From the NCBI GenBank assembly GCA_963804055.1, contig CAWDOU010000013.1:496001-560000 (forward strand): DNA of 64,000 nucleotides, written 5' to 3'. The notes beneath the pieces are model-generated. The model was given only the letters and a program-made list of their open reading frames with translations. It searched no databases and was not told the DNA's origin. The stretch's first letter is position 1; every line of letters begins with the position of its first letter. This document shows, in pieces, positions 25,270-34,081 of the stretch. The position numbers were made by a program, and so were the translations under genes. This DNA is from Bog-473 sp963804055. GTDB lineage: Bacteria; Actinomycetota; Acidimicrobiia; Acidimicrobiales; RAAP-2.

Positions 25270-26051
25270 AGCGCTGCGCTCGATCCCGGCGTCGACTGGC
25301 GGCTGACGACGATGTTGACGCGGCGGTTCTCGGCCTCCGCCGCCGGAGAGGTGTTGGGCACGACCGGGTGGTACTGCCCGTACCCGATCGCCACGACGCG
25401 CGCTGGGTTCACGGCATCCATCGTGGTCAGTCGCTCGACCACCGTGGAGGACCGCGCCGCCGACAACGCCCAGTTGTTGGCGAACGGGCCGCCGGTGATC
25501 TGCTGGTCGTCGGTGTAGCCGGCCACATCGACATTGTTCGGATACGAGTCGAGGACGTGGCCGGACGTGTCGACGATCTCCTGGCCCAGCGGGGAGAGCT
25601 GCGCAGAGTCCGTCACGAAGAACGTCGAGTCGGCAACCAGCCCCTCGACCAACCCGGAGGCGTCGATGGTGATCGTGACGTCACCCAGCAGGCCCTTCGC
25701 CTGCAGCGCATGGGTCAGCGCCTGCTCAATCTGGTGCAGGCGGGCCGTGGCGGCGGCGGCCGACAAGGGTGCCGACCCCTTGCTGGGCACAGAGGTCGTC
25801 CCGTGCACCACCGAGGTCCCGACCAGCTTCACGTGACTGATGGACTGCTGGAACTGCCGGTACTTGGCCTGGTTGATCTTGGAGAGGGCGAACAGGACGA
25901 TGAAGAGCACGAGGAGCAGCGTGATCATGTCCGCATAGGTGAGGAGCCACCGCTCCTGGCTCATGTCGTGGTGCTCGGCGGCGGCGTCCCGGCGGCCGCG
26001 GCCGGTGCGGCGCGGGGCGGCGCCGAGCAGCGAGGCCTGGGGCTGGCTCAT
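25266..26051 (-). CDS. motB: MotB, flagellar stator peptidoglycan-binding subunit
   Basis: Stator subunit of 261 residues. The single membrane helix begins at about residue 39, and the essential proton-carrying aspartate is D41 in TYADMITLLLVLFIVLFALS. A plug and linker region follows, then the OmpA-like domain (about 165-250, DVAGYTDDQQI, NWALSAARS and NRRVNIVVSRQ) that anchors the stator to peptidoglycan. The basic N-terminal tail is typical. It overlaps motA and fliM by 4 bases each. Confidence 0.96.
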   Translation of the reverse strand: MSQPQASLLGAAPRRTGRGRRDAAAEHHDMSQERWLLTYADMITLLLVLFIVLFALSKINQAKYRQFQQSISHVKLVGTSVVHGTTSVPSKGSAPLSAAAATARLHQIEQALTHALQAKGLLGDVTITIDASGLVEGLVADSTFFVTDSAQLSPLGQEIVDTSGHVLDSYPNNVDVAGYTDDQQITGGPFANNWALSAARSSTVVERLTTMDAVNPARVVAIGYGQYHPVVPNTSPAAEAENRRVNIVVSRQSTPGSSAAL

Positions 26052-26842
26052 GCCGCCGCTTCCGCGTCCATCAGCGGAGCCACCGTCGTCGCAACGACCT
26101 CGTCGGAGCGTTCGGAGGGGGGCAGGAAGGCGTAGAGGCGGTCTTTCAGATCCATGCTCGACACGTTGAGCTGCATGGTCAGCAATCCCTCAATGACCAT
26201 CTCGCGATAGGTGATCTCCTCCTCGGAGAGGCGCCGCAGCCTGTTCGAGATCGGCAACCAGACCGCGTTGGCGAGCAGGACGCCCCAGAGCGTGGCGGCG
26301 AACGCCGAGGCGATCGCCGGGCCGAGCTTGCCGGGCTCGGTCAGCTGGCCGAGGACACCGATGAGGCCGATGACGGTCCCGAGGATCCCGAACGTGGGCG
26401 AGTAACCCGCCATGTCGGAGAAGAACTTGATCGGCGTGGTGTGCCGGGTGCGGAGCCCGTCCACCTCGGCACCGAGGAGCTCGTGCACGCGCTCGGGGTC
26501 CGAGGTGGAGGTGATCACCTGGATCCCCATCTTGAGGAACGCGTCGTCCGTCTCGAGCTGCTCGAGCACGAGGGGGTTCTGGCGCACCTCTCTCGCCATG
26601 GTCAGCAGCGTGTCGATGGTGCCCCGCATGTCCGGCGCGGCGGGAGGGCGCATCACCAGCTTCAGGGCTTTCGGCACGGCCCGCAGCCGGCGCTTGTCGA
26701 AGCCCGCGATCGTGGCGCCCAGGCTGCCGCCAAGGACCAGGATGATCGCCGGGATCTTGACCAGGTCCATCACGTTGCCGTGATCGAGGGACATGGACAC
26801 GACGACCGCCACCAGCGCCAGCAGGATGCCGACGGGGGTCAC
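26048..26842 (-). CDS. motA: MotA, flagellar stator proton channel subunit
   Basis: Stator subunit of 264 residues with four membrane helices (two near the N-terminus, two at about 145-200). The cytoplasmic loop carries KMGIQVITSTSDPERVHELLGAEVDGL, and PTFGILGTVIGLIGVLGQL and AFAATLWGVLLANAVWLPISNRL form helices 3 and 4. The GTG at 26842 overlaps the flbD end by 4 bases. Works with MotB to push on FliG. Confidence 0.96.
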   Translation of the reverse strand: MTPVGILLALVAVVVSMSLDHGNVMDLVKIPAIILVLGGSLGATIAGFDKRRLRAVPKALKLVMRPPAAPDMRGTIDTLLTMAREVRQNPLVLEQLETDDAFLKMGIQVITSTSDPERVHELLGAEVDGLRTRHTTPIKFFSDMAGYSPTFGILGTVIGLIGVLGQLTEPGKLGPAIASAFAATLWGVLLANAVWLPISNRLRRLSEEEITYREMVIEGLLTMQLNVSSMDLKDRLYAFLPPSERSDEVVATTVAPLMDAEAAA

Positions 26843-27105
26843 GACCGGACCCCCGGGTGCGCCGCCGTGTCCGGCACCGCGCTCAATGTGGTCAGTGACT
26901 CCGCCGTGGCGGGGCTCAGGGCGAGCGCGAGCAGTCCGGCCTTCTCGGACCGGATCCGCTCGTTGATGGTGTCGACGTCGTCGCGCACGATCAGGTAGGT
27001 CCCGTTCGTGAGGTACACGGCGGAGTTGGCGCCTTGTTCCACCCGCTCCACGTGGTCCTCGTTGAGGAACATGGTGGACCCGTCGAGCTTTGACAACGCG
27101 ATCAA
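26839..27105 (-). CDS. flbD: FlbD family flagellar protein
   Basis: An 88-residue protein with the FlbD core (LIALSKLDGSTMFLNEDHVERVE and LTNGTYLIVRDDVDTINERI), a small protein regularly placed before motA in Gram-positive flagellar operons; its biochemical role is not known. The start is the TTG at 27105, which has AGGGGAG 6 bases upstream and keeps the conserved first strand. A 30-residue tail extends beyond the family's usual end. First gene after a FliA-type promoter. Confidence 0.88.
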   Translation of the reverse strand: MIALSKLDGSTMFLNEDHVERVEQGANSAVYLTNGTYLIVRDDVDTINERIRSEKAGLLALALSPATAESLTTLSAVPDTAAHPGVRS

Positions 27106-27142
27106 CTCTGGCTCCCCTCCCCAGACCGCTCTTCCTGGTTGA

Positions 27143-27170
27143 GTTACGGCCCGTTCCCGCCCAGAGTTGC
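27143..27170 (-). promoter_or_regulatory. FliA-type promoter of the flbD-motAB-fliMNOPQR-flhB operon
   Basis: Minus-strand GCAACTC (27170-27164) and GCCGTAAC (27150-27143) with a 13-base spacer. It lies in the 91-base gap after flgE and would give a leader of about 30 bases to the flbD TTG. This is the best match to the GCCGATAA-like -10 of known flagellar sigma factors. Confidence 0.72.
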
Positions 27171-27196
27171 GGGGGTCGCCCCATCCGGCCCGGGCG

Positions 27197-28456
27197 TCAG
27201 GACATCTCGACGAGCGATTGCAGGGCGGTCGACGTCGAGTCCACGACCTTGGTGTTCGCCTGGTAGGCGGTCTGTGCCTCAATGAGGTCCGTGAGCTCGG
27301 TGGCCAGGTCGACGTTGGAGCCCTCGACCGCACCGCCCTGCAGGCTGCCGAGACCGTCCGTGCCCGGCTGGCCGAGCTGAGGGTTGCCCGATGCCGCGGT
27401 CGGCGTGTAGTCGCCGTTCCCGACGTCGTCCAGTCCCTGGGGGTTGGCGAACTGCGCCAGCGCGATGGTCCCGAGCGTCTGGCTCTGCCCGTTGGAGTAC
27501 GTGCCCGTGATGGACCCGTTGGCACCGATGGAGTACGAGTCGAGCGTGCCCGCCGCATAGCCGTCCTGGGAGGTGACCGCGATGGTCTGGTCCGCCGCGA
27601 ACTGGGTGACGGCGTTCTCGGAACCTGTCGGCGGAAAGTCGATCTGGGGCGCGCCGGCGGTCCACGTGTAGTTGCTGGGGACGGTGTTGATCGCCAGGGC
27701 GGTCGTGCCGGTGCCCACGGCGGTGCCGTTGATCGACGCCAGCTGCCCGTTGGCTCCGAAGACGACGGTCTGGGGCGCTGTCCACAGCGGCGCGGCGGCG
27801 CCGGGGACGGTCCCCTGCATGCTCCACGTGTTGGCCGCGCCGGTCGGGGTGAAGGTCAGCGCCACCGGAACGGCGTTGCCCAGGGCGTCGTAGAGGGTGG
27901 CGGTGACCGTCACCGGCGTGGCGGAGCCGGCGGGGAGGTTCCCTCCCAGGTCGACCTGTTGGGTCTGGGCCGGGGGCTCGGCGGATCCTACGATGATGCT
28001 GAGTGGGCCAGGCGGCGATGTGCTGGGCTGCCCCGCCGTCCAGCCGAGCACCAGCCCGCCGCTCTGGGTGGCGAGATTCCCGTTGGAGTCGATCTGCAGG
28101 TCACCGTCGCGGGTGTAGAACTTCTGCCCGTTCTGGCTGACCACCAGGAAGCCGTTGCCCTCGATGGCGACGTCCGTGCTGACTCCGGTCTGCGTGACCG
28201 GCCCCTCCGAGAAGTCGGTGGCGATCGCCGACACCTCGGCTCCGGCACCGACCGCGGACGGATTGGTGCTGGCCAGCGAGGTTCCGGACGCGGCGCCGGC
28301 GGGCGTCAGCTGCTCGGTGAGCAGATCCTCGAACTCGGCGGTTCCCGACTTGAATCCGTCGGTCTCCGAGTTGGCGATGTCGTTGCCGATCGTGTCGAGA
28401 TCGGTCTGCATGGTGTCGATGCCGGACGCTGCGGCACCGAGTGATCGGACGCTCAT
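27197..28456 (-). CDS. flgE: FlgE, flagellar hook protein
   Basis: Hook subunit, 419 residues. The N-terminal rod/hook motif is SLGAAASGIDTMQTDLDTIGNDIANSETDGFKSGTAEFEDLL, the FlgE/F/G body contains DVAIEGNGFLVVSQNGQKFYTRDGDLQIDSNGNLAT, and the C-terminal helix is GSNVDLATELTDLIEAQTAYQANTKVVDSTSTALQSLVEM. The start is supported by AAAGGAG 7 bases upstream. It follows flgD, its capping and scaffold protein, and is the last gene before the flbD promoter. Confidence 0.96.
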   Translation of the reverse strand: MSVRSLGAAASGIDTMQTDLDTIGNDIANSETDGFKSGTAEFEDLLTEQLTPAGAASGTSLASTNPSAVGAGAEVSAIATDFSEGPVTQTGVSTDVAIEGNGFLVVSQNGQKFYTRDGDLQIDSNGNLATQSGGLVLGWTAGQPSTSPPGPLSIIVGSAEPPAQTQQVDLGGNLPAGSATPVTVTATLYDALGNAVPVALTFTPTGAANTWSMQGTVPGAAAPLWTAPQTVVFGANGQLASINGTAVGTGTTALAINTVPSNYTWTAGAPQIDFPPTGSENAVTQFAADQTIAVTSQDGYAAGTLDSYSIGANGSITGTYSNGQSQTLGTIALAQFANPQGLDDVGNGDYTPTAASGNPQLGQPGTDGLGSLQGGAVEGSNVDLATELTDLIEAQTAYQANTKVVDSTSTALQSLVEMS

Positions 28457-28552
28457 GGGTTGCTCCTTTGTGTGGTGGGTCGGATTGGTACGAGTGGGGG
28501 CCGGCGCAGCCCGTCCCGTGACTGCGGTGCGGGTGCGTGTCGACAGGTCATG

Positions 28553-28963
28553 TCAGCTGGTGGTGCCGTCATTGCCGATCTGCTGCACGTCGGAGAGGGC
28601 GACGGTGGAATTGCCCACGTCGAGCAACGGGCCGGCGGAGCCGTTGGTTACGCCCGTCACGACGCCCGAGATGGTGGTTCCGGACCCGTCGTCGGCGGTC
28701 ACGGTCTTGCCGATGAGGCCGGCGGCTTCGCCCATCTGCGATGCCGACGAGACCGACGAGAGCTGCTCCACCTGCGACAGCTGGGCGATCTGGCTCATGA
28801 AGTCCGACGAGGACGTGGGGTCGAGCGGGTTCTGGTACTTGAGCTCGTCGACGAGCAGGCTCAGGAACGTGCTCGGGTCGAGCAGGCCGGCGGTGCCGAG
28901 GCTGCTCGTGCCCCCGGCGTTCCCCTGGCTCTGATCCGATACCGGTGAGATCGGGCTGGTCAT
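28553..28963 (-). CDS. flgD: FlgD, hook cap protein
   Basis: Hook-assembly scaffold of 136 residues, clearly shorter than the 220 or more of enterobacterial FlgD. The conserved N-terminal export and assembly part is present (FLSLLVDELKYQNPLDPTSSSDFMSQIAQLSQVEQLSSV). The short C-terminal part is a single small beta domain (GLIGKTVTADDGSGTTISGVVTGV). GGGAGG precedes the ATG at 28963. Lies between fliK and flgE. Confidence 0.95.
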   Translation of the reverse strand: MTSPISPVSDQSQGNAGGTSSLGTAGLLDPSTFLSLLVDELKYQNPLDPTSSSDFMSQIAQLSQVEQLSSVSSASQMGEAAGLIGKTVTADDGSGTTISGVVTGVTNGSAGPLLDVGNSTVALSDVQQIGNDGTTS

Positions 28964-29024
28964 TGATCCTCCCTTTCGTGCAGACGTGCGGACGGGCGCG
29001 GCGCGGCGCGGCCGGTGGGTGTGC

Positions 29025-30395
29025 TCATAGGACGAGATGGATCCGGCCGGGGCTGCCGCCGGTGATCGGGACAACGGGCGGCGCGGCGGGCGGGGTCGTC
29101 CCACCGGACGAGGCCGCGTCGCCGGGTCCGGGATCGGATGCCGCCCTCCCCTCGCCGCCCGGGGTGTCGCCCGGTTGTCCCAGGGTGACATTCACCTCGA
29201 CTCCTCCGCCGGCCAGCTGATCGTGCAGCGTCGGCAGGGCCTCGGAGAGCGCCTCGAACCCGCTCGCATGCTCCGGGGTCAAGGTGACGTGCAGCACATC
29301 ACCTTGGAGCGAGAGAAGGGCGCGCACTTCGCCGAGTTCGGGGGGATGGAGGCTCACGAGCACGCTGTAGTCGCCGTTTCCCTGAGCAAGAGGGCGCGAA
29401 ATGGACGCGGCAAGATCGTCGACGTCGACGGCTGCACCCGCCTTCCCTGCTCCTCGGTCTGGGAACTCGGCCGGAGCAGGAACCGCTTCGGACAGGACGG
29501 GAGCGGGGTCGGCCACCCCTGCGCCGACGGGTGTGGGCGCCGACTCGGCGCTGCCGGGAGTGGATCCGGGCAGCACTTTGGCCGCTGTCGGCCCGGCCGC
29601 GAGGACGCTCCCTGGAGACGGAGTTGTGCGCGGTGGCAGGTCGCCCCCGTGCGGGCCGAGCAACGTGACGACCTCCGACGTGTGGCCGGCGGCCGCATCG
29701 TCACGCTCGACGTCCGGTGTCGGGCCGGGGACGGACGCGTCCGACGGGAATGCCGGATCGGATGCCGACGGGACTGCAGCGTCGACGGGGTTGGGCAGAG
29801 AGGTCGCCGGGAGGGCGTCCGAGCGTTCGGCTCCGGACCCGGTCGCGGGCACCGCTGGCGGGGTCGACCCCGGAACGGGCGTGGTCGCGGCGGGCTGCGA
29901 CGGCACCGTCGACTGCGCGGTGGCCGGGGGCGTCGAGGCGGCACCGGTGACATCTCCGCTCGCGTCGGGTTCGATCGCGGCGGCCGCGGCCGGCGTCAGG
30001 CCCGAATCGGGAGGAAGGGGCCCTCGGGTGTCCGGGCCGGGCGCTGCCCGCGACGACGGCGCCGCCGCGCTCGCGGGCCGGTCGGTCGCCGGGGAGGGTG
30101 CGGCCCGTCGGTGATCCCGTCCGCCCCGAGAGCCCGTGCGGCCGGGGGAAGAGGTCTGCGGGCCGCGGGACGCCGCTGCGTCGTCTTGCGCCGGCGATCC
30201 GACAGGAGGGGCCGGCGGAGCCGGGGGGGCGCAGGTATCGGGGGAAGCCGGTGGTGCGGACGAGGAGAGGGACAACACCTCGGAGAATGGCTGCGCACCC
30301 TCCTCCGTGGAACCCCCGGTTCCGATCGGGACAGTCGACGGCATGTCCCCTGCGCCTTCGGTCGAGGTGGCGACGACCGTCCCGGCGGCGCTCAC
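29025..30395 (-). CDS. fliK: FliK, hook-length control protein
   Basis: Molecular ruler and switch protein of 456 residues. The first 320 residues are a low-complexity chain rich in Pro, Ala, Thr and Ser, the typical exported ruler part. Residues about 335-420 are the Flg_hook domain (YSVLVSLHPPELGEVRALLSLQGDVLHVTL and LPTLHDQLAGGGVEVNVTLG) that meets FlhB and triggers the export switch. It overlaps the lytic enzyme gene by 4 bases. Confidence 0.9.
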   Translation of the reverse strand: MSAAGTVVATSTEGAGDMPSTVPIGTGGSTEEGAQPFSEVLSLSSSAPPASPDTCAPPAPPAPPVGSPAQDDAAASRGPQTSSPGRTGSRGGRDHRRAAPSPATDRPASAAAPSSRAAPGPDTRGPLPPDSGLTPAAAAAIEPDASGDVTGAASTPPATAQSTVPSQPAATTPVPGSTPPAVPATGSGAERSDALPATSLPNPVDAAVPSASDPAFPSDASVPGPTPDVERDDAAAGHTSEVVTLLGPHGGDLPPRTTPSPGSVLAAGPTAAKVLPGSTPGSAESAPTPVGAGVADPAPVLSEAVPAPAEFPDRGAGKAGAAVDVDDLAASISRPLAQGNGDYSVLVSLHPPELGEVRALLSLQGDVLHVTLTPEHASGFEALSEALPTLHDQLAGGGVEVNVTLGQPGDTPGGEGRAASDPGPGDAASSGGTTPPAAPPVVPITGGSPGRIHLVL

Positions 30396-31654
30396 GCGGT
30401 CACCGCACCGGACTGCCCGGACAGGCCGGCGAGCGCGAGCACGGCGGGCACGTATGCCTGGGTTTCGGCATAGGGCGGAATCCCGCCGTAGCGCGCCACG
30501 GCCGAGGACCCGGCGTCGTAGGCCGCCAGCGCATCGGCATACGAACCGAATTGACGGGTGTAGCTCCCGAGCAGCTTGGCCGCCCCCTCTATCGACTGGG
30601 TCGGATCGGTCGGGTCGATCCCCATGCCCGCCGCCGTCGCGGGCATGAATTGGGCGATGCCCTCGGCGCCGGCCGAACTGACGACATTCGGCTCGAACCT
30701 GCTCTCGTGATACAAGAGCGCCGCCAGCAGCGAGGAGGGGATGCCGTTGGACGAGGCCGCCTGCTCAATCGTCCCGGCGTACGTGGCCGGCACGATCACG
30801 TTTCCCATCTGGGTCGGTCCGCTCGCCGTCGCGTCGGTGAACTGGGCGGTGTCGTCGCCGGGAAGCACCCGCCGGATGTCCACGACCTGGTCGGCCGGCA
30901 CCGATTGCACCTGGACGGTCGTGCCGGTGTGTGGCGCGTCGATCATCTCGCCGTTGCCCACGTAGATCCCCACGTGGCCCGGCGACGCCGCCGTGCCGTC
31001 CGATCCGGCGAAGAACAGCAGGTCGCCCGGTTGGGCGGCCGACAGGCTGGCGACCGGTGTCCCCACTTGGGCCTGCTCTTCGCTCGTCCGGGGCAGGGAG
31101 ACCCCGAGCTGGCCGTAGACGTACTGGACGAGGCCGGAGCAATCGAAGCCCGAGGGGCTCGCGCCACCCCAGACATACGGCGTTCCCTCGAACTGCTCCG
31201 CCTCCGACACGACGTCGGAACCGGCCACGCCCCCCGCTCCGGGCACCGCTTCGGGCCCGCCGCCCGTGGTTGCACCCTGCAGGGCGCCGACGTCCGCTGT
31301 CGATCCGGACGAGGTGCCGAGTGCGGCCACCAGCAGTGCCAGGAGCTCGGTCCCGCCGTCCGAACTCGCAGCGGCGCCGCCCAGGGCGCCGGCGGACGGG
31401 TTTGCAGCGCTCAGGAGAGACGAGACGTCGCCCGACGGATCGGCGTCAGCCGCGATGGCCTCGGCGAAGAGATCGCCCGGGGTGCCGGCGGAGGTGGCCT
31501 CGGCCAGGCTGGCGGCGAAGTCGTTCTCCGGTCCGTCTGCGCCCACGGCTTCCGAGGTCCCCGTCGTCGCGCTCGGGTGGACGATGCCGGGTGACTGCTG
31601 CAGCTCGGCCATGGTCTGTTCGATATCGGCCAAGGAGATCTGGCTGATGGTCAT
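30392..31654 (-). CDS. NlpC/P60 peptidase and lytic transglycosylase fusion, flagellar peptidoglycan hydrolase
   Basis: A 420-residue two-enzyme protein with a disordered N-terminal export-type region (1-145). A NlpC/P60 domain follows (about 147-265) with catalytic Cys172 in FDCSGLVQYVYG, His227 in PGHVGIYVG and His242. Then comes a goose-type/SLT lytic transglycosylase domain (about 295-405) with Glu317 in YHESRFEPNVVSSAGAEGIAQFMP and AYDAGSSAVARYGG. No signal peptide is seen, so secretion through the flagellar export gate is likely. It sits between fliJ and fliK and probably opens the wall for the rod, the job FlgJ does elsewhere. Confidence 0.93.
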   Translation of the reverse strand: MTISQISLADIEQTMAELQQSPGIVHPSATTGTSEAVGADGPENDFAASLAEATSAGTPGDLFAEAIAADADPSGDVSSLLSAANPSAGALGGAAASSDGGTELLALLVAALGTSSGSTADVGALQGATTGGGPEAVPGAGGVAGSDVVSEAEQFEGTPYVWGGASPSGFDCSGLVQYVYGQLGVSLPRTSEEQAQVGTPVASLSAAQPGDLLFFAGSDGTAASPGHVGIYVGNGEMIDAPHTGTTVQVQSVPADQVVDIRRVLPGDDTAQFTDATASGPTQMGNVIVPATYAGTIEQAASSNGIPSSLLAALLYHESRFEPNVVSSAGAEGIAQFMPATAAGMGIDPTDPTQSIEGAAKLLGSYTRQFGSYADALAAYDAGSSAVARYGGIPPYAETQAYVPAVLALAGLSGQSGAVTA

Positions 31655-32088
31655 GACGGGTCGACCCCCCCGGCCGTTTGCCTCGTGGCCAGGTCGTCGA
31701 GCACAGCCGCTTCGCTTCGGTCGAACTCGCTCCGCCACAACGCGAGATGGCGGTCATCGAGTCGCTCGAGTGTTGCCGTCCGTTGCCGGGCGCCCCCCCA
31801 CAGTTCTCTGGCCTGTCGAGCCGCCTCCTCGGCCGCTTGCATTTCGTCGGCCCGGTGGCGCGTTGCCTCGGCCATCCGGTCCGATTGTCCGTGTGCCCAC
31901 TCGACCGCGCCAACGGAGAGACGCCCCGTGGGGGCGGCCAGGCCCTCGAGGGAGCGCTGCGCGCGCACCAACTCGGCCTCTGCATCGTGCAGCGTGCGCA
32001 CCGCGACGGCCAGCCGTTGCGCCGCTGCACGCTCCTGCAGCTGGCGCACCCGCAGCACCGATTCGAGGCGGAAGCGGTAGGACTTCAC
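31651..32088 (-). CDS. fliJ: FliJ, export ATPase stalk protein
   Basis: A 145-residue, almost entirely coiled-coil protein starting YRFRLESVLRVRQLQERAAAQRLA, the FliJ pattern. It inserts into the FliI ring and links it to FlhA. The GTG at 32088 overlaps the fliI stop, and the end overlaps the lytic enzyme gene by 4 bases. Confidence 0.9.
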   Translation of the reverse strand: MKSYRFRLESVLRVRQLQERAAAQRLAVAVRTLHDAEAELVRAQRSLEGLAAPTGRLSVGAVEWAHGQSDRMAEATRHRADEMQAAEEAARQARELWGGARQRTATLERLDDRHLALWRSEFDRSEAAVLDDLATRQTAGGVDPS

Positions 32089-33401
32089 GAGGCGTCCTCG
32101 GGAGGTACGAGCGCAAGCAATGCCTCCGTGGTGGCCCGCAACGAGCTGCACTCGCCGACCGGCTGACGGAGGAAGGCGTCGATCGCCGGGCGGAGGAGCA
32201 CTGCCCGGTCGACCACCGGGTTGGTGCCGGGCACATACGCGTCGATCTCAATGAGGTCACGGGCGTCGCGCCACGCCGCCAGGAGCTCACGCGCGCGCGC
32301 GCCGGCGGCGAGCACCTCGGGGGGGGTGATCGCCGGCGCCACCCGGGAGATGGACTCGAGCACGTCGACCGCCGGATAGTGATTGCCCTCGGCGAGTGAC
32401 CGCGAGAGCCGGATATGGCCGTCGAGGATCGAGCGCGTCGTGTCCGCGATCGGTTCGTTGATGTCGTCTCCCTCGACCAGGACGGTATAGAGGCCCGTGA
32501 TCGACCCGCGCTCGGACCGGCCGCCACGCTCGAGGAGGCGCGGCAGCAGGCCGAACACGCTCGGCGGATACCCGCGCGTCGCTGGTGGCTCCCCCGCCGC
32601 CAAGCCGACCTCGCGCTGCGCCATGGCGAACCGGGTGACCGAGTCCATCATGAGGACGACATCGTCACCCCGGTCGCGGAACCACTCCGCGATGCGGGTG
32701 GCGGTGAAGGCCGCCCGAATCCTGACCATGGCCGGCTCGTCGGAGGTGGCGACCACGACCACCGAGCGGGCCATGCCATCGGGCCCGAGGTCGCGTTCGA
32801 TGAATTCGGCCACTTCGCGTCCCCGCTCACCGATCAGCGCCACCACCGAGACCGCCGCCTCGCTGCCGCGGGCGATCATCGACAGCAGGGACGATTTGCC
32901 CACGCCGGACCCGGCGAAGATCCCGAGCCGCTGGCCCTTGCCGCAGGGAATGAGCCCGTCGAGCACCCGGACGCCCAGGGGGAGTTGCTCGTCGACCAGT
33001 CCCCTCCGCAACGGGTGGGGCGGTCGGCCTTCCACCGTGACATCGCGGCCGCGGAGGGGCGGTCCGCCGTCGATCGGTCGTCCCAGGCCGTCGAGCACCC
33101 GCCCGAGAAGGCCCTCGCCCACCGTGATCGACAGCGGGCGTCCGACAGGTGTGGCACGCGTCCCGGCGCGCAGGCCCGCCGTCTCCCCGAGCGCGACGCA
33201 GACCGCCTTGCCGTCCTGCAGCGCCACCACCTCGGCCTGCAGCGGGCCATCATCGGTGTGGAGCAGAAGGCCATCGCCGACGGCGGCGGGGACACCGCTG
33301 ATCTTGATGGACATGCCCACCACCTGGTCCACCTGGCCGTACGGCCGTGGCCGGGCGGCCGCCAGGGCCGGTTGGCACAGTTCGTCGAGCACGGTGGTCA
33401 T
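32085..33401 (-). CDS. fliI: FliI, flagellum-specific export ATPase
   Basis: Hexameric ATPase of 438 residues related to the F1 beta subunit. Walker A is AGSGVGKS at 163-170, with IGERGREVAEFIERDLG afterwards, the Walker B region DVVLMMDSVTRFAMAQREV, and the signature GGRSERGSITGLYTVLVEGDDINEPIADTTRSILDGHI. It unfolds and feeds export substrates. Overlaps fliH and fliJ by 4 bases. Confidence 0.97.
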   Translation of the reverse strand: MTTVLDELCQPALAAARPRPYGQVDQVVGMSIKISGVPAAVGDGLLLHTDDGPLQAEVVALQDGKAVCVALGETAGLRAGTRATPVGRPLSITVGEGLLGRVLDGLGRPIDGGPPLRGRDVTVEGRPPHPLRRGLVDEQLPLGVRVLDGLIPCGKGQRLGIFAGSGVGKSSLLSMIARGSEAAVSVVALIGERGREVAEFIERDLGPDGMARSVVVVATSDEPAMVRIRAAFTATRIAEWFRDRGDDVVLMMDSVTRFAMAQREVGLAAGEPPATRGYPPSVFGLLPRLLERGGRSERGSITGLYTVLVEGDDINEPIADTTRSILDGHIRLSRSLAEGNHYPAVDVLESISRVAPAITPPEVLAAGARARELLAAWRDARDLIEIDAYVPGTNPVVDRAVLLRPAIDAFLRQPVGECSSLRATTEALLALVPPEDAS

Positions 33402-34081
33402 CGACGGTCCTCCGCGGGCTGTCCGACCAGCACGGCGCGCACCCTCCGGAGCGCGTGGGCCAATTGGCTGTCGATCGTGGTCGAGCCGATCTCCACCAGA
33501 GCGCCGCCGGGCTCGACCGTGGGGTCGGCGACGACGGTCACCTGGCGAGAGGGCGCAAGATCTGCGAGATCCCCGACGACGGCAGCGTCCCCGGGGGAGA
33601 GTCTCGCGACGGCCGGCAGCATGCCGTCGTCGAGAGCGAGTGCGCGGGCAATCGCGTCGCGTCCGGGATCGACCGCGAGCACCGACTCCCGTCCGAACAG
33701 CTCCTCGAGCAGCGCAAAGGCGAATTGGGGGACGGCGCGCTCCAAGATCCCGGAACGCTCCTCGTACGCCAGGCGCGCCGCATGTGCCGCCCGGCAGAGC
33801 GCGGACACCGCGGTGTCGACCCGGGCGGTGGACCGGCGCTCCGTCTCCCGGGCCTCCGTCTCCGCAGCGCGCTGCCCGTCCGCGTAGCCGGCCTCGTAGC
33901 CGGCCGCATACCCGCCGTCGGGGGGGATGCCGTCGTCCAGCGCGCCCGGGAAGAGCCGGTCGTAGCCGATCGGTCGTCCCGGGTCGAGGGGATCGCGTCG
34001 GACGGTGAGACCGTGCCCCTCGGAGATCCGAGGGCCCGAGGGCGCCGCCACATCGGAGCCGGCGAAACGCTGCATCGTCAC
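33398..34081 (-). CDS. fliH: FliH, export ATPase regulator
   Basis: A 227-residue protein with a FliH-type central helix containing small-residue repeats (GGYAAGYEAGYADGQRAAETEARETERR) and a C-terminal globular part (VVADPTVEPGGALVEIGSTTIDSQLAHALRRVRAVLVG) like the peripheral-stalk subunits of ATP synthase. It holds FliI near the C-ring. Overlaps fliG and fliI by 4 bases. Confidence 0.9.
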   Translation of the reverse strand: MTMQRFAGSDVAAPSGPRISEGHGLTVRRDPLDPGRPIGYDRLFPGALDDGIPPDGGYAAGYEAGYADGQRAAETEARETERRSTARVDTAVSALCRAAHAARLAYEERSGILERAVPQFAFALLEELFGRESVLAVDPGRDAIARALALDDGMLPAVARLSPGDAAVVGDLADLAPSRQVTVVADPTVEPGGALVEIGSTTIDSQLAHALRRVRAVLVGQPAEDRR

